Assembly: GCA_002472405.1 (NCBI GenBank)
Contig: DKRV01000012.1
Span: forward strand, 1 to 14,333
Direction of reading: 5' to 3'
DNA from: Clostridiales bacterium UBA7273
GTDB lineage: Bacteria; Bacillota; Clostridia; Oscillospirales; Oscillospiraceae
Length of the DNA stretch: 14,333 nucleotides
This document shows, in pieces, positions 1-6,011 of the stretch; position 1 is the stretch's first letter, and every line of letters begins with the position of its first letter. Position numbers and translations under genes: made by a program. The notes below the pieces were generated by a model, which saw nothing but the letters and a program-made list of their open reading frames with translations, was not told the DNA's origin and made no database searches.

Positions 1-543
1 CACTGGAACAACCACGGCTGCAAGTCCATCGTCTGGCGCTGCATCAGTCGCTTGGAGCCCATCTCCGCTGAAAAGAACTGTACCAACCGGACGGTCAACG
101 AGCTTCTGCTGCAGGAAGTCACGGTCAATGCCATCAATCAAATTCTGACAGAGAGCGGTACCTTCCTAAAACAGTTGCAGGCCAATATCGCCAAGGCCGT
201 AGTTAGCGCCGATACCCTCTCGCCGGATGGCATTCAGGCGAGGCTTGAGGAACTGCAAAAGGAACTCATCAAAAAGGCAAATAACAAACAGGACTATGAC
301 GCCATCGCCGATGAGATTTTCCGGCTCCGCGACCAGAAGGAAAAGTCCGAGGTTGACAGCCACCACAGGGAAGAAGCACTGAACCGGATCAAGGAGTTGC
401 AGGACTTCATCGCCCAGCAGAAAACCGACATCACAGAGTTCGATGAGGCTCTGGTCAAAAAGCTCATCGAGAAGATCACCGTCTTCACTGACCACTTCAC
501 CGTGGAATTCAAGTCCGGCATCACAATCGACATTGAAGCATAA
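1..543 (+). CDS. Large serine recombinase, C-terminal part (5' end outside window)
   Basis: The frame is open from the first base and encodes 180 residues of the C-terminal portion of a large serine recombinase, the class of integrase used by integrative elements of Firmicutes. The visible start (HWNNHGCKSIVWRC) matches the end of the recombinase zinc beta-ribbon, with Cys7 and Cys14 as likely zinc ligands. A long charged coiled-coil region (about residues 65-145) follows, then the typical tail VEKITVFxDxFTVEFKSG-type strand. The catalytic serine domain and the DNA-binding recombinase domain lie upstream of the window. It runs into a terminator and converges on the arsenic-type operon, suggesting both belong, or belonged, to one mobile element. 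An internal TTG at 52 could be called as a start but is not one, because the homologous sequence continues upstream. Confidence 0.88.
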   Translation, partial: HWNNHGCKSIVWRCISRLEPISAEKNCTNRTVNELLLQEVTVNAINQILTESGTFLKQLQANIAKAVVSADTLSPDGIQARLEELQKELIKKANNKQDYDAIADEIFRLRDQKEKSEVDSHHREEALNRIKELQDFIAQQKTDITEFDEALVKKLIEKITVFTDHFTVEFKSGITIDIEA

Positions 544-589
544 AAAGGCTCCTCGCCGCCGACGCATTTGCCGGTAGTGAGGAGCCTTT
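544..589. terminator. Bidirectional intrinsic terminator between recombinase and arsenic operon
   Basis: An 11-bp perfect stem (AAAGGCTCCTC at 544-554 pairing with 579-589) begins immediately after the recombinase stop codon. It ends 15 bases before the stop of the convergent thioredoxin-like gene. Pyrimidine-rich sequence (TTTATCTCTTCT) follows on the plus strand. The same hairpin can stop both convergent transcripts. Confidence 0.8.
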
Positions 590-604
590 ATCTCTTCTGA
601 ATGA

Positions 605-955
605 TCAGCCTAACAACTTTTCAACTTCTCCCGGCTTTAGCACTTTACCGACAGATACGATTTTATCATTAACAAGGAGTGCAGGCATACTCATAACACC
701 ATAGCTCATTACCTTCTCCATATCGGTGATGTACTCTACCTCAACATTCAATCCAAGATTCTCAACAGCTTTCTTGGCATTCTCATACTGTTCGTGACAT
801 GACTTGCAACCCGCACCAAGAACTTTGATGCAGCAAACGCCATCAATCTTTTCTCCGCAGCAGGGAGTAGATTCAGCCTTAACTTCTTCCGTCCCTCCGC
901 AGCAACATGTGGGCTCCGCCTTGACTACTTCTTTTTTCTTACCAAACAGTGCCAT
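605..955 (-). CDS. Cysteine-rich thioredoxin-like (TM0996/MTH895-type) redox protein
   Basis: A 116-residue protein. The C-terminal ~75 residues form a small thioredoxin/glutaredoxin-like fold with the redox motif C50-K-S-C53, a cis-proline region (SMPALLVND, about 89-97) and a typical ending VLKPGEVEKLL. The first ~42 residues are unusual: a lysine-rich start followed by two similar cysteine blocks (VKAEPTCCCGG and VKAESTPCCGE) and a further CC at 41-42. It is the last gene of the ACR3-permease-thioredoxin operon, 14 nt after the permease, so a role in redox or metal(loid) handling for the permeases is likely. The start at 955 is chosen because AGGAGG lies 8 nt upstream; the ATG at 961 would be only 2 nt from it. 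The function of the Cys-rich arm (possible arsenite or metal binding) is inference. Confidence 0.85.
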   Translation of the reverse strand: MALFGKKKEVVKAEPTCCCGGTEEVKAESTPCCGEKIDGVCCIKVLGAGCKSCHEQYENAKKAVENLGLNVEVEYITDMEKVMSYGVMSMPALLVNDKIVSVGKVLKPGEVEKLLG

Positions 956-969
956 GATCATATCCTCCT

Positions 970-1968
970 TCAGATGAATAAACTTTGAAATACATTAAAG
1001 CCGTATCCGACAATGATGATACCCACTGTGCAGATGGCTATAAATGTCGCTAAGAGTTTTGGCTTGATAGCCTTTTTCAGCATTATGAGGGACGGAAGGC
1101 TGAGCGTGGTAACCGCCATCATAAAGCTGAGAATCGTACCGAGCAATGCTCCCTTTGCCAAAAGTGCCTCGGCAATCGGAATCGTGCCGAAAATGTCTGC
1201 GTACATGGGTATGCCGACAAGCGTGGCGAGTATCACACCGAACGGATTATTGCTGCCGAGAACGGTTTCCACCCAGCCTTCGGGAATCCAGTTATGGATC
1301 ACCGCGCCGATAGCCACGCCGACAAGGATATAAGGGAACACTTTCTTAAAGGTGGATGCAACCTGATCTCTGGAATAAATCAGCCGGTCTTTGGCAGTAA
1401 GATTCGGAGACTCGATATCTACCTTGCTGTTGTTATTGCGGATGAAATCTGCAATCTGATCTTCCATGTGCAGATGTTCTATCAGCGTTCCACCAAGAAC
1501 CGCAATGACAAGCCCCAGCACCACGTACGCCACGGCAATCTTCACGCCAAAGATACTGACGAGAAGAACAAGACTCCCCAAGTCCACCATTGGCGAAGAA
1601 ATCAAGAAAGAAAATGTCACGCCAAGCGGAAGTCCTGCGCTTGTAAAGCCCATAAAAATAGGAATGGACGAGCAGGAGCAGAAAGGTGTCACCGTCCCAA
1701 GCAAGGCTCCAATAACATTCGCTCCGATCCCGTGGAATCGTCCCATAATCTTCCGGCTGCGCTCCGGAGGAAAGAAACTCTGAATGTAAGAGATTAGAAA
1801 GATCAGCACACAAAGCAATACTGTAATTTTAATTGTGTCATAGATGAAGAACTGTATGCTGCCGCCGATCCGACTATTCACATTGAGTCCGACCATGAGC
1901 AGCAATTTTCCAATCAGGGTATTCAGCCACTTCATCCCGAGGATCTGATCCTGAATAAAGGTCCACAT
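970..1968 (-). CDS. DUF318/ArsP-like (YraQ family) permease
   Basis: A 332-residue polytopic membrane protein with about eight hydrophobic segments and a hydrophilic loop near residues 165-205. The signature TPFCSCSSIPIF at about 94-105 and the second-half motif VGIPMYADIFGTIPIAEAL (about 265-283) are hallmarks of the DUF318 permease family. That family includes ArsP, an exporter of trivalent organoarsenicals, and related metal efflux permeases. Cys97 and Cys99 in TPFCSCS are candidate metal(loid)-binding residues. Its ATG overlaps the ACR3 stop by one base (TAATG), indicating translational coupling, and it is followed by the redox protein. The position between ACR3 and a thioredoxin is a recurrent arsenic-operon arrangement in Firmicutes. 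The exact substrate cannot be read from sequence. Confidence 0.87.
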   Translation of the reverse strand: MWTFIQDQILGMKWLNTLIGKLLLMVGLNVNSRIGGSIQFFIYDTIKITVLLCVLIFLISYIQSFFPPERSRKIMGRFHGIGANVIGALLGTVTPFCSCSSIPIFMGFTSAGLPLGVTFSFLISSPMVDLGSLVLLVSIFGVKIAVAYVVLGLVIAVLGGTLIEHLHMEDQIADFIRNNNSKVDIESPNLTAKDRLIYSRDQVASTFKKVFPYILVGVAIGAVIHNWIPEGWVETVLGSNNPFGVILATLVGIPMYADIFGTIPIAEALLAKGALLGTILSFMMAVTTLSLPSLIMLKKAIKPKLLATFIAICTVGIIIVGYGFNVFQSLFI

Positions 1969-2927
1969 TACTCAAACCTCGCTTTCGTTTTATTCGCTAT
2001 TCGCACAAGCATCAGCATGACCGGAACCTCCGTCAGAACGCCTACAGTGGTGGCAAGCGCCGCAGGACTTGTCGTGCCAAAGAGTGCAATCGCTACAGCC
2101 ACCGCAAGTTCAAAGAAATTCGATGCACCGATCATCCCGGCAGGAGCCGCAATATCATGCGGTAATTTCAGTAGCTTACTTGCCCCATAAGCGATAAAGA
2201 AAATCAAAAAAGTCTGAATGGATAACGGCACCGCTATCAAAACAATATGAAGCGGATTAGACAGAATCACTTCTGCCTGTGCACTGAAGATAATAACCAG
2301 CGTCAACAGCAGTCCTATCGTTGTGGCATTGTCGTACTTGTGGATAAACGTACGCTCAAAGTAATCCGCGCCTCTTTGCTTCGTGACCATTATCCTCGTA
2401 AGGATGCCGCCCACAAGCGGAATCACTACAAACAGAAAGATGCTGACGAACAAAGTGCTGTAGGGAACAACCACATTGGAAACGCCCAAAAGGAATTTTA
2501 CGATTGGAACAAAAGCCACAAGGATAATGAGGTCGTTTGTCGCCACCTGTACGACCGTATAAGCAGGATTTCCTTTTGTAAGCGCACTCCACACAAACAC
2601 CATTGCCGTACATGGAGCAGCACCTAAAAGCACAGCTCCGGCAAGGTATTCTGTTGCCAATCCCGGAGATATGAAGGCTTTGAATACGACAAACAAAAAC
2701 AGATAAGCAATTCCGTACATAGTGAAAGGCTTGATCAGCCAGTTTGTAACCCATGTGACCAGAAGTCCCTTCGGATTCTTTCCAATCTGTTTTACGCTCT
2801 GAAAATCCACTTTCATCATCATAGGGTAAATCATGACCCAGATGAGAACAGCGACAGGAATCGAAATGCCGGAAATCTGAAAATGGCTTCCCATAAATCC
2901 CGCCACGCCAGTTATAAAAACTTTCAT
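1968..2927 (-). CDS. acr3: ACR3-family arsenite permease with replaced N-terminus (chimeric)
   Basis: A 319-residue protein whose body is a clear ACR3 arsenite:H+ antiporter. It shows the conserved SIPVAVLIWVMIYPMMMKVDF block, the cysteine motif GAAPCTAMVFVW in the TM4 region, and LTEVPVML with the conserved glutamate near the C-terminus. The family is usually about 350 residues with ten helices. Here the first helix is absent and is replaced by MKVFITGVAGFMGSH (residues 1-15), which is the Rossmann start (GxxGxxG type) of an NAD-dependent sugar epimerase/SDR and not an ACR3 sequence. ACR3 similarity begins around F16-Q17 (about 2880). The ATG is preceded by AAGGAAAT, presumably the epimerase's own ribosome-binding site. 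Loss of TM1 may disrupt topology or activity. No arsR or arsC accompanies it. The ACR3 identity is firm; function is uncertain. Confidence 0.88.
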   Translation of the reverse strand: MKVFITGVAGFMGSHFQISGISIPVAVLIWVMIYPMMMKVDFQSVKQIGKNPKGLLVTWVTNWLIKPFTMYGIAYLFLFVVFKAFISPGLATEYLAGAVLLGAAPCTAMVFVWSALTKGNPAYTVVQVATNDLIILVAFVPIVKFLLGVSNVVVPYSTLFVSIFLFVVIPLVGGILTRIMVTKQRGADYFERTFIHKYDNATTIGLLLTLVIIFSAQAEVILSNPLHIVLIAVPLSIQTFLIFFIAYGASKLLKLPHDIAAPAGMIGASNFFELAVAVAIALFGTTSPAALATTVGVLTEVPVMLMLVRIANKTKARFE

Positions 2928-2942
2928 ATTTCCTTGCCTCGT

Positions 2943-3480
2943 TTATCTAAAATGTGGATGATAATCAATCGCATATTTTTTATCCAGATTCCGCTTTTTC
3001 ATCTTCTTGGCAGGATTACCATAGTAAATATATCCTTTTTCAGTTACGCCTTTAAAACAACTATTCGCTCCAATAACAGAAAATTCATTTAATACCGTAC
3101 CCTCAAGAATCATTGCGTTAGCTGCAATCCAGACATTATCCTTAATTTCTACTGGATTTGTGAAATACTCAAAAAAAGGTGAGTCTGTTTTGTGAGAACA
3201 TGAATACACCTTGCTAAAAGCAGATATAGAAACATCATTTCCTATACAAACCCCCCCCACTTCCATCAATAAAACAGTTATCGTTAATTACGCTACGCAT
3301 TCCTATCTTTATACCTCTTGGCGAAACAATAATTGTATTAATACCTATCCTCGCCGATATATGTATTTTCATACCGCATAATCTATAGAAAAAACGCCTA
3401 ACATGCCAAGATGGAATTTTGCATACAATTCTATTTAGGAGGATATACTGGATATCTTTTTTCAAAAACGGCCAATCCAT
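2943..3480 (-). pseudogene. Left-handed beta-helix O-acetyltransferase, frameshifted at a G8 tract
   Basis: Two overlapping reading frames together make one hexapeptide-repeat acyltransferase (WbbJ/maltose-acetyltransferase type), which uses acetyl-CoA to acetylate sugars, often in capsule or O-antigen synthesis. The 5' part (MDWPFLKKDI to NCFIDGSGG) and the 3' part (VCIGNDVSISAFSKVYS, the histidine in SCSHKTDSP, NVWIAANAMILEGT, YYGNPAKKMKKRN) join correctly if the run of eight G at 3251-3258 is read as seven. A G7 allele would give 178 residues, the usual family length. As written, translation stops soon after the tract. The start at 3480 has GGAGG 8 nt upstream. The gene lies 15 nt after the Rsm22-like gene and 15 nt before the chimeric epimerase/ACR3 start. 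It may be a true pseudogene, a phase-variable gene in the OFF state, or a sequencing error. Confidence 0.82.
3251..3258 (-). repeat. Homopolymeric G8 tract inside acetyltransferase
   Basis: Eight consecutive G on the coding (minus) strand at the exact point where the acetyltransferase reading frame breaks. Losing one G (or gaining two) restores the family's expected sequence. Such tracts are classical slippage sites. Confidence 0.85.
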
Positions 3481-3495
3481 CTTCATTTCCTCCAC

Positions 3496-4461
3496 TTATT
3501 CAATCTCAATACTATCTCCGTGCTTTGCCTTTCTAGCAACCTTAAACAATTTACCGTCTTTCTTCCTTACAACTGTACTCCTATTGTCATTTTGGGTGCA
3601 AATTTCTAGACCAATTTGCCCCTTGTCAATATATGGGTGTCTTAAAATTCTCGCCCGAGCACGATTGCACTCTTGTTTAACAAATGCCATATAAGAATAT
3701 TTTTCATCTTCGTATGGTACATCTGCATCTTTTAACATCTTATGAATTCTACTTCTCTGAACTCTGCAAGTAAAATGGCACCAATCATTTTCAGACAATC
3801 TACATACCGACTCATGAGGACATGGTGCAACAATGTGAGCACCTTTAGATAAAAGATACTCTCTACTATCTCTTAAAACAGAAAATCCAGCCGGAGTTCC
3901 TGGTTCAACAATAAGTAGCATTTTTTCTGCGGAGTTCCAAAGGCTATCCAAAACAAACTGGCGATCTTTTTTTGCCATTTCATTCATAACATATGAAGAA
4001 ACAACTAAGTCAGCAGAATTTGTAACCTTTGTTGTCGTTAAATCTGAACTAATCCATCTTGCATTTGCCAAAACTCTATTTCCTTCTTTCATAAGAGTTT
4101 CTCCAACTCTTCTCATGGCACCTTCTCTTTCAATGCAAGTGATTCTTTCAAGTTCCAACTGATTACTAGCAGCCCAAGTTGCGGCACCACTACCAGCACC
4201 AACATCCAGCAAAGTACTAATGCTTCCATCAAAATACTCTAGAGCATATTTTAACGCATCGGAAACTGCACCATATGTAGCAGGCATTCTAACCAATGCA
4301 TAAACCGCCGCCTCAATATCCTTTGAAAGCAATACTTTTCCAACACCACTTTCATTGCGATATCTATCGCTCAGGTCCTGAGCAATTTTCTTTAACTGGG
4401 CCTGTTTATATCCAACCACTAATTTTTCAGATGCCGATTTCAGTTCGATTGGTAAATCCAT
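3496..4461 (-). CDS. Rsm22/METTL17-family methyltransferase-like protein
   Basis: A 321-residue protein of the small ribosomal subunit Rsm22 family, related to the mitochondrial ribosome-assembly factor METTL17 and bacterial homologues. A SAM-binding motif LLDVGAGSGAATWAA lies at 84-98, followed by SDLVVSSYVMNE-like and VEPGTPAGF (185-193) motifs. The segment APCPHESVC...WCHF gives Cys214, Cys220 and Cys228. With Cys288 these fit the C-x5-C-x7-C...C pattern reported to hold a [4Fe-4S] cluster in the mitochondrial proteins. The C-terminus is a basic small-barrel-like tail. The start at 4461 is preferred over the ATG at 4476 because GGAGG lies 8 nt upstream of it. The gene is noticeably AT-rich and is followed closely by a glycan acetyltransferase, suggesting horizontal acquisition. 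Whether it methylates RNA or only aids ribosome assembly is unknown. Confidence 0.85.
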   Translation of the reverse strand: MDLPIELKSASEKLVVGYKQAQLKKIAQDLSDRYRNESGVGKVLLSKDIEAAVYALVRMPATYGAVSDALKYALEYFDGSISTLLDVGAGSGAATWAASNQLELERITCIEREGAMRRVGETLMKEGNRVLANARWISSDLTTTKVTNSADLVVSSYVMNEMAKKDRQFVLDSLWNSAEKMLLIVEPGTPAGFSVLRDSREYLLSKGAHIVAPCPHESVCRLSENDWCHFTCRVQRSRIHKMLKDADVPYEDEKYSYMAFVKQECNRARARILRHPYIDKGQIGLEICTQNDNRSTVVRKKDGKLFKVARKAKHGDSIEIE

Positions 4462-4502
4462 ATTCTCTCCCTCCATTTTACAAAAACGCTGTTTTTCTCA
4501 TC

Positions 4503-4530
4503 ATTCTAGATAGATTGTTAGATCAAACAA
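4503..4530 (-). promoter_or_regulatory. Candidate promoter of the Rsm22-like operon
   Basis: On the minus strand TTGTTT (4530-4525), a 16-bp spacer and TAGAAT (4508-4503) form a plausible sigma-A-type promoter ending about 42 nt before the chosen start codon. The match is moderate. Confidence 0.35.
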
Positions 4531-4564
4531 ATGACTAGAGTATTAATCAGACTCTTGAGTCATT
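4530..4564. repeat. Imperfect 12-bp inverted repeat upstream of the Rsm22-like gene
   Basis: AATGACT (4530-4536) pairs with AGTCATT (4558-4564), and AGAGT (4537-4541) with ACTCT (4551-4555), with a two-base bulge and a nine-base loop. It abuts the candidate -35 box and lacks a T-tract on either side, so an operator is more likely than a terminator. Confidence 0.5.
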
Positions 4565-4616
4565 TATTTAATAGGTTTCTTTGACCACAAAGCACTTCGA
4601 GTACAACTTTTAGTTT

Positions 4617-4656
4617 AAAGCTCCCCACCGCCGATGATGGCAGTGCGGGAGCCTTG
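4617..4656 (-). terminator. Intrinsic terminator after the HEAT-repeat gene
   Basis: A long GC-rich hairpin: AGCTCCC / GGGAGCCT outer arms, CAC/GTG and GCC/GGC inner pairs around a GATGAT loop. It lies 14 bases past the HEAT-repeat stop codon. In the minus direction it is followed by only a short T-run (CTTTAAACT), so strength is uncertain, but it separates the GNAT-HEAT operon from the Rsm22-like gene. Confidence 0.65.
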
Positions 4657-4670
4657 GTGTGTCTTATTAT

Positions 4671-5276
4671 CTATTTCGTTTCTGTCGCCCTGATCACACC
4701 AAGACAGTGAATCTTTACGACGCGGTTATCGTCGGTTTCCGATATCTGCCGCAGCTGCTCCAAATACGGCCTGACGAACGTTGGCCTGCGCTTGCCGAGA
4801 ACCCGAAAGATCTCCGGCGCTTCCATCCGTACTTTGTCATCAATATCATGCAGAAGTTTCTCAAATACCGGCATATGATCTTTATAAATGTCGGGCGTCT
4901 TCGTAGCGATGTTTTCTGACGCCCAGATAAACGCCAGTCGGACTCTTGGCTCCTTATCAGAGGCTAAGCGGAACAGATCAGTCCAATATGGCTGAATCAT
5001 GCTATAGTCGCCCCGTCCGATCCTTCCGAGAGCGTTTACCGCCCGCTCCCGCAGAAGCGGCTCCAGGCTGTCAAGGAAGGAAGCGATGGTTGGAACCACG
5101 TCCTGTACGGATTGAGGATAGACGAGTCCCATCTCACCGAGCAGCCAGAGCGCCTTTGCCTGTATCTTTATGGAGTCATGATTCAGAAGAGACGAAACAT
5201 AGGGGATGCTTTCTTCCCATCTGTCCTTCTCTTTTGTCAGGGCTCCAAGCTCTTTATAAAGTTCTGCTTTGGTCAT
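4671..5276 (-). CDS. HEAT-repeat domain protein
   Basis: A 201-residue all-helical protein with several HEAT-like repeats. Recognisable units include KIQAKALWLLGEMGLVYP (about 36-53), LLRERAVNALGRIGRGD (about 74-90), PRVRLAFIWASENIATKTP (about 109-127) and KVRMEAPEIFRVLGKRRP (about 147-164). HEAT proteins are protein- or nucleic-acid-binding scaffolds with no catalytic residues; some bacterial relatives are DNA glycosylases of the AlkD type, but I see no evidence for that activity here. The start has GGAG 8 nt upstream and lies 26 nt after the GNAT stop, so the two genes are probably co-transcribed. The partner is unknown. Confidence 0.75.
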   Translation of the reverse strand: MTKAELYKELGALTKEKDRWEESIPYVSSLLNHDSIKIQAKALWLLGEMGLVYPQSVQDVVPTIASFLDSLEPLLRERAVNALGRIGRGDYSMIQPYWTDLFRLASDKEPRVRLAFIWASENIATKTPDIYKDHMPVFEKLLHDIDDKVRMEAPEIFRVLGKRRPTFVRPYLEQLRQISETDDNRVVKIHCLGVIRATETK

Positions 5277-5302
5277 TTCATTGGCTCCTCGGACTGGAAT
5301 TA

Positions 5303-5749
5303 TTATTCGCCCGTCAAAACGAGTTCCAATTCGTCTTCGTCTTCAACCCCGGTAGCAGAAAACCCCTTGCTTTCATACAGCTTTTTGGCGATGGGATTGT
5401 CTTTGTTGCAGGTCAGCGCGATTCTGCCGGAGTTGCCGAACGGCTTCGTTCTGATATACTCAATGACCTTGTTCAAGGCCTCTCTTCCAATTCCTTTTCC
5501 CTGCATCGATTCGTCGATCATCATGTGCCAGATGTCATATTCCGGGATATCATAATCATAGATCACCATGACATATCCGACCATCGTTCCGTCCACATAG
5601 ATCCCGAACGGCTGGCACTGGTTTCTGTATACATAAGCCTGCGCAAGACTCCGGATGGGATGCGATACAAAACGCTCCTGCCCGGATGCCAATTTGAGGT
5701 TAAATGCGTCAATGAAATTATCTTCCGTTATTGCTTTAAGTTCTACCAT
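5303..5749 (-). CDS. GNAT-family N-acetyltransferase (BltD/SpeG-like)
   Basis: A 148-residue GNAT acetyltransferase transferring acetyl from acetyl-CoA to an amine. Motif A is visible as MMIDESMQGKGIGREAL, with the acetyl-CoA pyrophosphate loop Q83-GKGIG at 83-88. Motif B is NPIAKKLYESKGF at 118-130. The overall pattern (YDIWHMMID, the CNKDN strand before motif B) resembles the polyamine acetyltransferases BltD/SpeG, but the substrate is not certain. The start at 5749 is chosen because AGGAG lies 6 nt upstream; the longer open frame to 5881 merely crosses the degenerate repeat block. It appears to be the first gene of a two-gene unit with the HEAT-repeat protein. Confidence 0.85.
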   Translation of the reverse strand: MVELKAITEDNFIDAFNLKLASGQERFVSHPIRSLAQAYVYRNQCQPFGIYVDGTMVGYVMVIYDYDIPEYDIWHMMIDESMQGKGIGREALNKVIEYIRTKPFGNSGRIALTCNKDNPIAKKLYESKGFSATGVEDEDELELVLTGE

Positions 5750-5782
5750 ATATTTCTCCTGCAAATAATGGATTGTTACGCT

Positions 5783-5900
5783 GACATCCAAACCACAGCC
5801 ACAACCTGCCGTTATCCAAACCACTAACTCAACCCTACCGTAAAAACATCTAAACCGGCCACTCAACCCTATGACATCCAAATGGCCTACTCAACCCTCC
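5783..5900. repeat. Four degenerate ~28-bp tandem repeats
   Basis: Four imperfect units share the core [g]acATCcAAAcc..cc[a/t]ctCAACCCT. They lie at about 5783-5810, 5811-5839, 5845-5871 and 5873-5900. The ATCCAAA anchors are at 5786, 5814, 5848 and 5876, giving steps of 28, 34 and 28 bp (one step carries a 6-bp insertion). On the minus strand the core reads AGGGTTGAGTGGCC..TTTGGATGT. Multiple short terminal repeats are known at ends of IS21-type elements, so this may be a relic element end; no transposase gene is present. The remaining ~110 bp up to 6011 hold one 6-bp hairpin (5931-5950) and no recognisable gene. Confidence 0.6.
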
Positions 5901-6011
5901 GGAAGAAGCAGTTGATATGTTCTGACAGAGCGATTTTTCCGGTCAAATCGTCTCTCCGGGACTGATGCCTGAATGCCAGAAAAGCCCGGAAATATGGCAC
6001 TTTTTGGGAGG

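Noticed and set aside
2883..2927. A functional epimerase-ACR3 fusion enzyme
   Set aside because: Only about 15 residues of the Rossmann start are present; no NAD-binding domain or active site follows, so no epimerase function is possible.
5750..5881. N-terminal extension of the GNAT ORF
   Set aside because: It translates the degenerate repeat block, has no GNAT similarity, and a good ribosome-binding site precedes the internal ATG at 5749.
5783..5900. Repeat block considered as a CRISPR array
   Set aside because: The units are contiguous and degenerate with no unique spacers of constant length, and no cas genes are present.
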